This document shows positions 8,749 through 17,581 of a DNA stretch of 64,000 nucleotides, piece by piece (positions within the stretch are counted from its first letter, which is position 1; the number at the start of each line of letters is the position of its first letter). Under the pieces are notes generated by a model. That model did not search any database. It worked only from the letters and a program-made list of their open reading frames with translations, and was not told where the DNA came from. The position numbers and the translations under genes are program-made. The DNA is from Haloferax denitrificans ATCC 35960 (GTDB taxonomy: Archaea > Halobacteriota > Halobacteria > Halobacteriales > Haloferacaceae), in NCBI RefSeq assembly GCF_000337795.1, contig NZ_AOLP01000001.1:62001-126000 (forward strand). Direction: 5' to 3'.

Positions 8749-9762
8749 ATGCGCGATTCGAACCGCGAGTGGATTCTCGCCGAGCGACCCGAGGGAGAGC
8801 CGGACACGGACAGCTTCGAACTCCGCGAGGGGGAACGACCCGAACCGCGACACGGCGAACTCCTCGTTCGCGTGCGGTACCTCTCCGTCGACCCGTACAT
8901 GCGCGGTCGGATGCGAGACGCGGAGTCGTACGCCGAGCCGTGGTCGGTCGGCGACCCGATGCAGGGGGCCGTCGTCGGCGAGGTCGTCGAAAGCAAAAGC
9001 GACGCCTACGACGCGGGCGACCACGTGACCGGCAACGGGGCGTGGGCCGACTACAGCGTTCTCGACGCCAGCGAGGTCGCGCCCGTCGACCCGTCGGTCG
9101 CGGACCTCCCCGCCTACCTCGGCGTGCTCGGGATGCCCGGCCGGACGGCGTACTTCGGCCTGCTCGACGTGGGCGACCCCTCGCCCGGCGAGACGGTCGT
9201 GGTGTCCGGGGCGGCCGGCGCGGTCGGCTCCGTCGTCGGCCAGATTGCGAAGCTCAACGGCTGTCGCGTCGTCGGCTTCGCCGGCTCCGACGAGAAGGTG
9301 TCGTGGCTCACCGACGACCTCGGTTTCGACGCCGCAATCAACTACAAGCAGGTCGACGACTACCGGGCGGCCCTCGACGACGCCGCGCCCGACGGCGTCG
9401 ACGTCTACTTCGACAACGTCGGCGGCCCCATCACCGACGCGGTGTTCACCAAGCTGAACCTCGACGCCCGCGTCGCCGTCTGCGGGCAGATCGCTCACTA
9501 CAACGACGAGAGCGTCCCGACCGGGCCGCGAAAGCTCCCGCAACTCATCGCGCCGCGCGCGAAAGTGCAGGGACTCCTCATCGGCGACTACGCCACCCGG
9601 TTCGAACAGGCCAGCGAACGGCTCGGGTCGTGGGTCGCCTCCGGCGACCTCGAACACCGCGAGACCGTCGTCGACGGGCTGGAGAACGCGCCCGACGCGT
9701 TCCTCGGACTGTTCTCCGGCGACAACATCGGCAAGCAGGTCGTCGGCGTGTCCGAGCCCTAG
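8749..9762 (+). CDS. NADP-dependent oxidoreductase, curcumin reductase/leukotriene dehydrogenase type (MDR family)
   Basis: A 337-residue zinc-independent medium-chain reductase. The N-terminal GroES-like half contains VRYLSVDPYMRGRM, typical of YncB/CurA and prostaglandin reductases, and the Rossmann half has VVVSGAAGAVGSVVGQIAK for NADP binding, followed by VDVYFDNVGG. These enzymes reduce activated carbon-carbon double bonds of enones and aldehydes in the cytoplasm, often for detoxification. The ATG at 8749 gives the family's usual length of about 340; the frame is open further upstream but without similarity. The physiological substrate cannot be inferred. Confidence 0.93.
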   Translation: MRDSNREWILAERPEGEPDTDSFELREGERPEPRHGELLVRVRYLSVDPYMRGRMRDAESYAEPWSVGDPMQGAVVGEVVESKSDAYDAGDHVTGNGAWADYSVLDASEVAPVDPSVADLPAYLGVLGMPGRTAYFGLLDVGDPSPGETVVVSGAAGAVGSVVGQIAKLNGCRVVGFAGSDEKVSWLTDDLGFDAAINYKQVDDYRAALDDAAPDGVDVYFDNVGGPITDAVFTKLNLDARVAVCGQIAHYNDESVPTGPRKLPQLIAPRAKVQGLLIGDYATRFEQASERLGSWVASGDLEHRETVVDGLENAPDAFLGLFSGDNIGKQVVGVSEP

Positions 9763-9827
9763 CTCGGCGCGTGCTTCGGCCGTCAGTGGCAGGTCGCCCC
9801 ACGAACGCGACCGGTCGTGCGACTTCG

Positions 9828-9844
9828 TTTTAGCCCGGCCTAAA
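9828..9844. promoter_or_regulatory. DtxR/Idr-like iron box, upstream copy
   Basis: The interrupted palindrome TTTTAGCCCGGCCTAAA is centred about 49 bases before the ATG at 9885, just upstream of the TATA element. It resembles the TTAGG-n-CCTAA operators of DtxR-family metal-dependent repressors (Idr/SirR in haloarchaea). Confidence 0.72.
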
Positions 9845-9854
9845 TTTCGAAGCA

Positions 9855-9861
9855 CCTATAT
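9855..9861 (+). promoter_or_regulatory. TATA element of the iron-type binding-protein gene
   Basis: CTATATC is centred about 27 bases before the ATG at 9885, the spacing for a leaderless haloarchaeal message. It lies between the two iron boxes. Confidence 0.6.
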
Positions 9862-9865
9862 CGTT

Positions 9866-9879
9866 TTAGGTGAGCCTAA
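9866..9879. promoter_or_regulatory. DtxR/Idr-like iron box, downstream copy
   Basis: TTAGGTGAGCCTAA has perfect TTAGG/CCTAA arms and occupies the space between the TATA element and the ATG, where a bound repressor would block initiation. An in-frame GTG at 9870 falls inside this operator, which argues against that codon being the start. Confidence 0.75.
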
Positions 9880-9884
9880 TTCGT

Positions 9885-11129
9885 ATGTTGGACGACGACG
9901 AGAACGCGAGGCCGACGCGGAGAGACTACCTGACGTACGGTGGGGCGCTTCTCGGCGGCGGGGTGCTCGCGGGATGCGCCGGCCAGTCGGGCGACGACGC
10001 GACGGCGACGGCGACGACGACCGCGGCCGACGCGGCGACCGAAACCGAGACAGGGGCCACCGAGGCGGCGGCCGAGACAGCCGAATCGAGCTACGCGGCC
10101 GAGCTGTCGCCGGTCGGGACGGTCACGCTGGACGAGCCGCCGACGAACGTGTTCACCCACTTCCCGTGGTTCCCGGACATGGCGAGCGCGCTCGGGCAGG
10201 GCGATACCGTCAACAGCCTCTGGTGGGACGGCACCGTCGCGGGCCTCGAATACTTCACCGCCGGCTTCGACGGCTTCGAAATCGAGTGGGCGGACGCGGC
10301 GGGCGAGTACGGCTTCACGAAAGAGCGGCTGTACGAACTCGACAGCGACCTCCACCTCGTGGACCCCGCGTGGGTGACCACGCAGGACAACTGGAGCCGA
10401 GCCGACATCGACGAGGTCGCGGACAACGTCGCCCCGTGGTTCGGCAACTACTACAGCAACTTCAACGCCGCGCCCCCGGAGGAGTGGGCCGACGGCTACG
10501 AGTACTACGACCTCTGGGAGCTGTTCGACCGCGTCGCGTCGCTGTACGGCGAGCGCGAGCGCTACGAGGCGCTCCAGTCCGTCCACGACGACTCACTCGG
10601 CACCGTCGAGGGCGGACTGCCGCCGGAGTCCGAGCGCCCGACTGCCGCGTACCTCTCGGTCTCGACGGACCTGTCGAGCATCTACCTGCTCCGGCTGAAC
10701 GCGCCCGGCTACTGGAACGCCCACACCCGACCGCTCGGCGCGGTCGACGCCTTCGCCGACGCGGAGTTCACGGGGCCGTTCCAAGAAGTCGACATGGAGG
10801 CGCTGTTAGAGGCCGACCCCGACGTGATTCTCGCGTTGTGGACGGTCACGGAGACGTTCGACTTCGACGGGCTGAAGCGGAACCTCCGAGACGACCCCGT
10901 CGGCCGCGAACTGGCCGCCGTCCAGAACGACCGCGTCTACCCGCAGGGGACGCGGTGGCAGGGGCCGCTGATGAACCTGTTCCAACTGGAGATGACGGCC
11001 AAACAGCTCTATCCCGAGCGGTTCGGCGCGTGGCCGACCTACGAGGACGGCGACGACTACCCCGACTTCGGGACCGACGAGCAGTTGTTCGACCACGAGC
11101 GGGTCGAGGAAATCGTCACAGACGGCTAG
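9885..11129 (+). CDS. Iron/siderophore-type ABC transporter substrate-binding lipoprotein
   Basis: A 414-residue exported lipoprotein. Residues 12-31 hold a twin-arginine signal (TRRDYLTYGG) ending in the lipobox LAGC with Cys31 as the lipid anchor. A Thr/Ala/Glu-rich linker follows, then a two-lobed FecB/BtuF-like binding domain from about residue 70 to the end, with VNSLWWDGTVAG and the typical PDVILALWTVT. It would capture a ferric chelate or similar ligand outside the cell. The start at 9885 is set by the TATA spacing and by the iron boxes. No permease or ATPase gene adjoins, so it must work with a transporter encoded elsewhere. Haem or cobalamin are alternative ligands, but the promoter boxes favour iron. 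Confidence 0.88.
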   Translation: MLDDDENARPTRRDYLTYGGALLGGGVLAGCAGQSGDDATATATTTAADAATETETGATEAAAETAESSYAAELSPVGTVTLDEPPTNVFTHFPWFPDMASALGQGDTVNSLWWDGTVAGLEYFTAGFDGFEIEWADAAGEYGFTKERLYELDSDLHLVDPAWVTTQDNWSRADIDEVADNVAPWFGNYYSNFNAAPPEEWADGYEYYDLWELFDRVASLYGERERYEALQSVHDDSLGTVEGGLPPESERPTAAYLSVSTDLSSIYLLRLNAPGYWNAHTRPLGAVDAFADAEFTGPFQEVDMEALLEADPDVILALWTVTETFDFDGLKRNLRDDPVGRELAAVQNDRVYPQGTRWQGPLMNLFQLEMTAKQLYPERFGAWPTYEDGDDYPDFGTDEQLFDHERVEEIVTDG

Positions 11130-11349
11130 CCCGTCACAGCCTGTCGTTCCCGTCAATCAGTGGTAGTGTCAGAAAGGATAAATTTTGAGGGCTGGTAGCG
11201 GGAGCTGAGTTCGACGCCCGTGGAGTTTTCAGATTCTGTCCGCGTGAACCCGGCCGACCAGCCACTCTGTGGTTTGACAGAGACGACATCTGTTCCAGAC
11301 GAAACAAATCCGACAAACGAATAGACGACGCATCCGTCTCGGGAGCGTC

Positions 11350-13026
11350 TCAACGGTCAGCGGCGGCGTCCGGTCGGTTCAGTCGGATTCGGACTTGCGT
11401 GCCGGAGTCGGACGCTTCCACGCTCAGCGTCCCGTCCGAGCGAGAGACGATCCAGTACACCAGCCACAGGCCGATGCCGGAGCCGTGTTCGAGGTCCGTC
11501 TCCTCGCCGGCTTCCAAGACGGCGAACTCGGATGGCGGGAGGCCCGGTCCGTTGTCCTCGACGATAATCGTCACTTCCGACGGGGACACATCGGTCGTGA
11601 CGCGCACAGCGATCGGTTCGTCGCCGGAGTGGTGAGAAACGGCGTTCTCGATTAACTCGGCGAGTGCGAGGTCGAATCGGGGATGTGCGTCGACGACGAC
11701 GTCATCGACGTCGAACGAGACGGATTTCAGAAACTCGGCCGGAACGTTTTGTTTCACCTTGAGTAGATATTCGTTGAGCGAACGGCTGTCCGTCTCGGAA
11801 TACGACAGCACGGTCTCGATTTTCCTCGCTTTGGCCGCTTGTTCGACGACTTTCATCGCACGCGTATGTATGCGACCCGCCGACTGAGCGGTCTCACCAC
11901 CCGTCGAGTCTCGGATGATGGCCGCAAAGCCCGCAATCACGTTGAGGTCGTTTCGAATGTTATGACGGAAGATACGCGACAGGACTTGTTTGAGGAGGTC
12001 CAGTTCTTCCTCGCGCTCTTTGAGGGCCGTAATGTCGCTCAACACGACGATTTTCCCGGTCACTCCCCGGCCATAGGAAATCGCCGACGTCTCGATCGAG
12101 AACGTTCGCGTTCCACCGTTTACCGCTAACTTGATGACGTCGGTGGTCTCTTCGTCCGAAAGCACCGAAGCGTCGCAGATGAACTCCTCGAGTTTGGCAC
12201 CGATGAGACGCCGTTCTGACAGTTGGTGTCCCGATTGGTTCGCATCAACGATGTAGCCCGCGGAGTTGACCACGAAGATGGGGTCGGTGATCTCTTCGAA
12301 CGTCTGCTCCCGAGCGACGGGAACGAACTTCAGCAAGCCGTGTTCCCGAATCGAATACGCGAAAAAGAGCCCGGAACACGAGTACAGAACTGACGTGGGG
12401 TCGAAATAAATCGGGACGAGTCCCACGACTTTCACTATCGTCGAGCCGACGAGCATCGAGAACACGACTAAGAGATAGACGGTCTGTCGACGTTGCGTGC
12501 CGCTCGTCCGGAGCAGTTCTCCGACGAACATACCGGCCGCCAGAGACACGAGCAGGTAGCCGTAGACCTTCGTCACGAGGACCTTCAGCGGGCCATCGAG
12601 AAGTGGAAAGTGTAAGATGCCATCCGGGGTCGCGTAGTATGCACTCGTAAACACCAGTTCGTACGGATTAACCCACGAGATGACAAACAGAAGCAGTATC
12701 GGGCTGAACAGGACGTAAACGACGGTCCGGGAGACGGTCTGTTTGAAGACGAACTCGTAGGCGAGTAAGAAAAGCGTCACTGCGGCGGTCGGAATCATCA
12801 CCCAGAAGAAGTTCGCAACCGCTAACGTGAGCTGTGGGTCCGGAATGAGCGTGAACGTCGCGAACAGCAACGACCAGAGACCGCCGGTGGCCATCGAGAG
12901 GATAAACCAGATGACGCCCGGTTTATCGCGTTCTTGCCAGAGGAGATGGCAGTTCACGACCGATGGAATCACCCCAAGGTACATCAGGACGACAGCGATT
13001 TCAGGGGTGAGCCATCGGTCAAACAC
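11350..13026 (-). CDS. Membrane sensor histidine kinase (7TM-PAS-HisKA-HATPase)
   Basis: A 558-residue kinase with four parts. Seven hydrophobic segments in residues 8-228 match the 7TM N-terminal domain of haloarchaeal histidine kinases. A PAS domain covers about 238-335 (DPIFVVNSAGYIVDANQSG). A dimerisation helix contains RIFRHNIRNDLNVI with the phosphorylated His355. An ATPase domain has the N-box ELIENAVSHH, the G1 box VEDNGPGLP and GSGIGLWLVYWIV. It should autophosphorylate in response to a membrane or cytoplasmic signal. No response regulator is adjacent, so the partner is unknown. It is convergent with the binding-lipoprotein gene across 220 bases. Confidence 0.95.
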   Translation of the reverse strand: MFDRWLTPEIAVVLMYLGVIPSVVNCHLLWQERDKPGVIWFILSMATGGLWSLLFATFTLIPDPQLTLAVANFFWVMIPTAAVTLFLLAYEFVFKQTVSRTVVYVLFSPILLLFVISWVNPYELVFTSAYYATPDGILHFPLLDGPLKVLVTKVYGYLLVSLAAGMFVGELLRTSGTQRRQTVYLLVVFSMLVGSTIVKVVGLVPIYFDPTSVLYSCSGLFFAYSIREHGLLKFVPVAREQTFEEITDPIFVVNSAGYIVDANQSGHQLSERRLIGAKLEEFICDASVLSDEETTDVIKLAVNGGTRTFSIETSAISYGRGVTGKIVVLSDITALKEREEELDLLKQVLSRIFRHNIRNDLNVIAGFAAIIRDSTGGETAQSAGRIHTRAMKVVEQAAKARKIETVLSYSETDSRSLNEYLLKVKQNVPAEFLKSVSFDVDDVVVDAHPRFDLALAELIENAVSHHSGDEPIAVRVTTDVSPSEVTIIVEDNGPGLPPSEFAVLEAGEETDLEHGSGIGLWLVYWIVSRSDGTLSVEASDSGTQVRIRLNRPDAAADR

Positions 13027-13351
13027 GTATTCTATACCAGCATTATCGAGCTAATTATTCTTTTGGGAGATCTGTAATATAATCCACAATTCATGCTGGA
13101 GCGCCCATCCAGTGACGCCAGTATGGCGACAGGAACGGCGATTCTACCCCTTCTCACTACGGGGAGCGCCCGCATCCGCGCTCACGTCTCGAAGCACTCG
13201 CCCGGGGTCCCCTGAGGTCTCCTGTAGACCGGTGACCCAACAAGTATAGTACGAGCGGCGAGATTGCTCTGAGAGATGAACGGTACGGACTGGTTCCCAC
13301 GACGGCAGTCTCCGATCTGTCACCTCCGCTCTCGGGGAGGAGCATACTGAG
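13027..13351. other. Divergent intergenic region
   Basis: This is the divergent control region between the histidine kinase and the prenyltransferase. It holds an A/T-rich patch next to the kinase start (about 13050-13090). I see no credible open frame or structured RNA. Confidence 0.5.
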
Positions 13352-14152
13352 ATGAGGGTAGCCGACGCACGATTCCTGTTTTTTCAGTTGAACATCTGGC
13401 TGTGTTTGCTCTCGGCCGCGATGGTCGGGGTCTCGGGGCTAGCGATGGGTGTCGACCCCCGCTCAATCGGGAGCGGGCTCCTGCTCGCGCCACTCCTGTT
13501 TTATTTCATATACGTCGAAGACCGACGCGGGGGGACGGCCGAAGACGAGATAAACCAACCGCACCGGACGAGGCTCGTCCGGCGGTACCAGCGGGGACTG
13601 TTCGTGACGGAACTGCTCGCGTTAGTCGGCTACGAACTGGTGGTCTGCCTGCTGGTGTTTCAGGCGGGAACCGCGACTGCCAGCGACTTACTGTTCGCCC
13701 AGATTCCCCTCGTCGTACTCGGAAGCTACGGGTGGCTGAAGCGCTATCCGACGCTCGATTCCATCGGCGTCGGGTTCACTTGGGCGTTCGTGGCCGTCTT
13801 TTCGGTCGTCGCGGCGACACCCCTGCAGTATTCGCTCGACGGCGCGGCCGTCTTCTTCGGGTGGTTTCTGATTACCGCCGCCGGAGTCGAGTCCCGCAAC
13901 ATCCAGGACATCTCCGGCGACACACACGCGAATAAGACCACGCTCGCGGGCTACTTAGGACCCCGAACGGCGTCGGTGTTCGTTCGACTCCTGAAAGCGG
14001 GCGGCGTGGCCGTGTTCTTGGCCGTTTCCGGGCCGCTCGTCGCCGGCCTCGTCGTCTGCTACTTGCTTTCGCTCTCGGTGTTCCGCCATCTCACGCGGCT
14101 ACACAGGCGGGGCCCGTCGTCTGAGACGAGTCAGAGCACCGCCCGCGGGTGA
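13352..14152 (+). CDS. UbiA-superfamily prenyltransferase-like membrane protein
   Basis: A 266-residue protein with about seven to eight hydrophobic segments. The second aspartate-rich motif is well kept (NIQDISGDTHANKTT, near residue 188), and the tail of the first motif is recognisable as EINQPHR (near 68). The first motif is abnormal: the usual NDxxDxxxD is replaced by YVEDRRGGTAEDEIN, which has extra residues and no leading Asn-Asp. UbiA enzymes attach prenyl chains to aromatic or lipid acceptors, and in haloarchaea they serve menaquinone and archaeal lipid synthesis. Because the first metal site is altered, catalytic activity is uncertain. No pathway neighbours are present. Confidence 0.75.
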   Translation: MRVADARFLFFQLNIWLCLLSAAMVGVSGLAMGVDPRSIGSGLLLAPLLFYFIYVEDRRGGTAEDEINQPHRTRLVRRYQRGLFVTELLALVGYELVVCLLVFQAGTATASDLLFAQIPLVVLGSYGWLKRYPTLDSIGVGFTWAFVAVFSVVAATPLQYSLDGAAVFFGWFLITAAGVESRNIQDISGDTHANKTTLAGYLGPRTASVFVRLLKAGGVAVFLAVSGPLVAGLVVCYLLSLSVFRHLTRLHRRGPSSETSQSTARG

Positions 14153-14220
14153 CGTGATGCGACGCGACGCGACACGACGTTGCGCGACGTGATGCGACGC
14201 CACGTGATGCGACGTGACGC
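14151..14220. repeat. Degenerate ACGTGATGCGACG direct repeat
   Basis: A 70-base low-complexity run begins at the stop codon of the UbiA gene. The 13-mer ACGTGATGCGACG occurs three times exactly, at 14152, 14187 and 14202, with degenerate GACGC copies between. The unit is too short and irregular for CRISPR. Confidence 0.8.
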
Positions 14221-14224
14221 CGCG

Positions 14225-14247
14225 GACCCCGCTTTGCGGCGGGGGTC
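14225..14247 (-). terminator. Hairpin just after the ABC permease gene
   Basis: GACCCCGC pairs with GCGGGGGTC (one extra G) around a short loop, directly downstream of the minus-strand permease stop at 14248. There is no clear T-run, so it may be a transcript-end or processing structure. Confidence 0.4.
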
Positions 14248-15390
14248 TCAGCCTCTCAACGCGTCGACCGGCCGGTCGTTCGCCGCTTTCCACGCGGGGT
14301 AGATCCCGCTGAGGATGCTCGCGACGACGGCGAAGCCGAACCCGTACACCAGATACTGGAAACCGCTCCACTGCAACGCCCCGAGCGGGTCTCCTGTGAT
14401 CATCTGGAAGATGACGAGCCCCGCCGCAAGCGAGAGGAGCACGCCGATGAGCCCTCCGAGCGCGCCCATCAGGGCGGCCTCCGTCAGAATCATCCGGAGC
14501 ACTTCGGACCGCCGAATCCCGACCGCACGGAGGACGCCGATTTCGCCGCGGCGTTCGACCGTACTCATCAGCATCACGTTGAGGATGGCGACGCTCGCGA
14601 CGACGAGCGAGATGCCGCCGATTGCCAGCAGGGCGAGCGAAAGCGTCTCCAAGAACCCGCCGACTTGGCCGGCGTTGCCGAACGTGTTGATGCTGAGTTC
14701 CTCTTCGTCTTCGGTGTTGAAGTACTCGTCTAACTCCCCGCCGATTTCGGTCGCGGTCGCGCTATCCGCGGCGACAATCGTCACGACGTTGTAGTGGTTC
14801 TGCTCGGAGAGGGCGGACTCCGGCAACACGAGTTCGCCGCCGCCGAAGCCGAACGCGTTTTCTTCCTCGATTAAGCCCTGTACGCGGTACAGTTGGCCGT
14901 CGTACTCGACGGGGTCACCCTCCTCGATGCCGAGGGTGGTCGCGGTGCTGTTGCTGAGGAGTGCGCCGCTCAACAGCCGGGTGGGCGCTTCACCCGAGGT
15001 GAGGTTGTACAGCGCCGCCGCGTTCGTCACCCCGGTGACGCTCACCCGCACCTCCCGTCCGTTTCGCGACGAGACAGTCGTCGAGTTCGTCTTCTGGGGG
15101 ACCACCTCCGCGTCGGTCACCAGATTCCGCATCGTATCGACCTGGTCGTCGGTCACCCCGTCCGTGTCGCTGTCCTGACCGGACGTTATCGACACCTCGT
15201 TGCCGATGCTCCCCAGTTGCGACGTCGCTTGTTGCTGGATTGCGGCCGTCGCCATCCCGAGCGAACAGATGGAGACCACGCCGATGATGATGCCGAGCGC
15301 GGCTAACACCGTCCGCAGTTTGTTCCGGCCGAGGTTCCGCCACGCCATCTGGACGCTGGGGAACCGCCAGAGGAAATCGACGACGCTCAT
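14248..15390 (-). CDS. MacB/FtsX-type ABC transporter permease
   Basis: A 380-residue permease with the MacB topology: one N-terminal membrane helix (about 25-48, after [13 protein letters not shown]), a large extracellular domain (about 50-250) and three C-terminal helices (about 250-275, 300-325, 345-370). The FtsX motif [20 protein letters not shown] precedes the third helix. These permeases are mechanotransmitters coupling ATP hydrolysis to release or export of envelope substrates. The start overlaps the stop of the ATPase gene by four bases (ATGA), showing translational coupling. It is the third gene of the operon that begins with the CARDB protein at 17259. The substrate is unknown. Confidence 0.93.
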   Translation of the reverse strand: MSVVDFLWRFPSVQMAWRNLGRNKLRTVLAALGIIIGVVSICSLGMATAAIQQQATSQLGSIGNEVSITSGQDSDTDGVTDDQVDTMRNLVTDAEVVPQKTNSTTVSSRNGREVRVSVTGVTNAAALYNLTSGEAPTRLLSGALLSNSTATTLGIEEGDPVEYDGQLYRVQGLIEEENAFGFGGGELVLPESALSEQNHYNVVTIVAADSATATEIGGELDEYFNTEDEEELSINTFGNAGQVGGFLETLSLALLAIGGISLVVASVAILNVMLMSTVERRGEIGVLRAVGIRRSEVLRMILTEAALMGALGGLIGVLLSLAAGLVIFQMITGDPLGALQWSGFQYLVYGFGFAVVASILSGIYPAWKAANDRPVDALRG

Positions 15391-16064
15391 CGCCCGGAGA
15401 CCTCCGTGACGACGCCGTCGACGAGTCGGACGGTGCTGTCGGTGTACTCCAGCATCTGTTCGTCGTGGGTGACCGCGACAATCGCGACGTTTTCGTCCTC
15501 CTTTAACCGAGTCAACTCGGTCAGAATCGTCTCTCCGGTGTCTTGGTCGAGGTTCCCCGTCGGCTCGTCGGCGAGGAGAATGTCCGGCTCGTTAATCAGC
15601 GCCCGCGCGATGGCGACGCGCTGTCGCTGTCCGCCCGACAGCTGGTCGGGTCTGTGGTTGAGCCGGTCGCCGAGCCCCACCCGCTGTAGGAGGTCCTGCG
15701 CGCGGTCGTGCCGGTCGACCGAGGTGTCCCACATCGAGGGAAGCTCGACGTTTTCGGTCGCGGTCAGCATCGGCAACAGGTGAAAGTCCTGAAACACGAA
15801 CCCGATACCGGACCGCCGCTCTTCGGTCAGCTCGTCCTCGGTGAAGTCGGTCACGTTGCGACCGTCGAGGTGGACCGTCCCCTCCGTCGGCGTGTCGAGC
15901 AACCCGATCATGTTCAGCATGGTACTCTTCCCGGAGCCCGACGGGCCGATGATCGTCACCATCTCACCGCGGTCGGCTTGGAAGTCGACGTGGTCGAGCG
16001 CGGCGATGACCTCCTCGCCGTTCTGGTAGCGTTTCACGACGTCAGTGAGTTCGATGACACTCAT
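15387..16064 (-). CDS. MacB/LolD-type ABC transporter ATP-binding protein
   Basis: A 225-residue ATPase with all motifs intact: Walker [10 protein letters not shown] (near 40), Q-loop VFQDFHLLP, signature [15 protein letters not shown], Walker [13 protein letters not shown] and switch histidine in VAVTHDEQ. The length and the TGNLD ending are typical of the LolD/MacB/FtsE group, which pairs with FtsX-like permeases such as the one it overlaps. The ATG at 16064 gives the standard N-terminus ([14 protein letters not shown]). It follows the CARDB gene with a single base between stop and start, so the three form one transcription unit. Confidence 0.95.
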   Translation of the reverse strand: MSVIELTDVVKRYQNGEEVIAALDHVDFQADRGEMVTIIGPSGSGKSTMLNMIGLLDTPTEGTVHLDGRNVTDFTEDELTEERRSGIGFVFQDFHLLPMLTATENVELPSMWDTSVDRHDRAQDLLQRVGLGDRLNHRPDQLSGGQRQRVAIARALINEPDILLADEPTGNLDQDTGETILTELTRLKEDENVAIVAVTHDEQMLEYTDSTVRLVDGVVTEVSGR

Positions 16065-16065
16065 G

Positions 16066-17259
16066 CTAGTGCTGGCGCCAGCGATAGATGCCAACTCCGC
16101 CGAGGACGACGACCACCAGCACGCCCCCGATAACGGGCAACGAAAGTGGGAGACCACCCGACGACCCGCCCGAGCCCTGACCCCGGTTGGACTGGGGACC
16201 GCCGGCGGCGGGCGTGACGCCGGTGCCACTCGAATCGATCGGCACCTCCTGTGTCGTCGTCACGCGGTCGCCGTCCACGATGTAGGACACCTCGATGGGG
16301 ACGGTGGTCGGCTCGCCGCTGAGCTGTGCGGTCAGGTCGAACGTGGCGAACTCGCTCCCCTCTACGCGCCCGACGAAGTAGCCGCCGGACGGCGAGCCGT
16401 GGGACACGTTTTCCGTCTCCTTGACAGTCAGCAAGACCGAGCTCGCGTCCGTGTTCCCGATGTTCGCGGCGTCGCCCTGTATCGTCACGGAGCCGGTTGT
16501 TCGCGTGGTCTCGATGCTCGTCAGTCGAATCTCGCCGGGGACCGACTCGTCGTCTATCTCCTTCGACAGCGAGGTCGTGTACGTCTCTCCGTCGACGGTG
16601 TACGTCGCGGTGAACAGCACGACCTGGTCGCTCATATCGGCGGTGTCGAACACGACAGAGCGGTTCGTGTCCGGGCCGAGGTTCGCAGTGTACCGCTGGG
16701 CGACCTGGGAGTCGTTTACCGACGCGGTGATTTCGACGTTCGAGAGGTTCGTGTTCCCGTAGTTGGTCAACTCCACGTCGACGGTGTCGTTCGTCTGCTC
16801 GGTCACGGAGAGCCCGGCTCGCACGTCCCGTTCTTCGACCGTCACGATGACCGGGTACTCGACGTTGATGACGTTCCCGTTCTCGTGGCGGCCGGAGACG
16901 TGGACTCTGAGCCGTTTCTCTCCGGCGCTCGTGAACGTGGTCGACAGCGGCACGTCGACGGACCCACCCGGTCCGAGCGTTCCGAGGTTGTTCGCTTCAG
17001 CGACGATGCTCCCGCCCGAACGGAGCGTGATCTCTTTGAGGTCCACGCCGCCGGAACTGCTCTCGAAGTTCGAGACGGTCGCACGAACCGTGACCGACTC
17101 GCCGACGTACGGCTCACTCGGCTCGACTGTCGTCGAGTTGACCACGATTTGCCCCGACTGCGCGCTCACCGCCGGGAGGCCCGCGACGAGCACGCTCGTG
17201 ACGGCAACCAGCGCGACTGCACCCGCGACAGCGGGCCGAACACCGCGACTCCGCGTCAT
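16066..17259 (-). CDS. Secreted, membrane-anchored CARDB/COG1361-type protein of the ABC operon
   Basis: A 397-residue protein with a Sec signal peptide (residues 1-33, ending AVSA-QSG), a series of Ig-like CARDB-type beta domains over about 35-345, a Gly/Ser/Pro-rich stalk, and a C-terminal membrane helix (about 372-393) followed by RWRQH. It should sit on the outer face of the membrane. The frame is open to 17454, but the signal peptide places the start at 17259. As the first gene of an operon with a MacB-like ATPase and permease, it may be an extracellular adaptor or substrate-binding part, in the position MacA holds in bacteria. This role is inference. It is clearly paralogous to the protein at 39530-40738. 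Confidence 0.85.
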   Translation of the reverse strand: MTRSRGVRPAVAGAVALVAVTSVLVAGLPAVSAQSGQIVVNSTTVEPSEPYVGESVTVRATVSNFESSSGGVDLKEITLRSGGSIVAEANNLGTLGPGGSVDVPLSTTFTSAGEKRLRVHVSGRHENGNVINVEYPVIVTVEERDVRAGLSVTEQTNDTVDVELTNYGNTNLSNVEITASVNDSQVAQRYTANLGPDTNRSVVFDTADMSDQVVLFTATYTVDGETYTTSLSKEIDDESVPGEIRLTSIETTRTTGSVTIQGDAANIGNTDASSVLLTVKETENVSHGSPSGGYFVGRVEGSEFATFDLTAQLSGEPTTVPIEVSYIVDGDRVTTTQEVPIDSSGTGVTPAAGGPQSNRGQGSGGSSGGLPLSLPVIGGVLVVVVLGGVGIYRWRQH

Positions 17260-17581
17260 GCGCCCGACCCGAACGCCACACTCGGTTGACGCCCGCCGTC
17301 GGTTCGCCCGCCGTCGGTTCGCCTGCCGGGCCGAACCGACCGCGTCAGCGGTGTCTGCTTCTTGGAGGGCCGATCGATCAGTGGGACCATCTGGTTGCGT
17401 CGCTCCATTTCTACAGAACAAATCAGCGAGCCAAGAATAAATGAGTCTTTTCACTACTTAGACCCAAATCACCCATAGATACCGTCGCAGTCGGTGAATC
17501 TGATACCCGTTTGTCGGTTTCAACACGCCGCCGACGTCTCGGGAAAAAGCCGGACGCTCGAACAGACGCCCCGACGAGGCG

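Noticed and set aside
7939-9855. Long minus-strand open frame (over 600 codons) spanning two genes
   Set aside because: Only its last third (8583-7939) is protein-like; the rest is antisense to the NADP-dependent oxidoreductase and is a by-product of high GC.
9870-9884. GTG start five codons upstream of the lipoprotein ATG
   Set aside because: It lies inside the downstream iron box and too close to the TATA element for transcription to include it.
17260-17454. N-terminal extension of the ABC-operon CARDB protein
   Set aside because: The extension is Arg-rich and would bury the clear signal peptide that begins at 17259.
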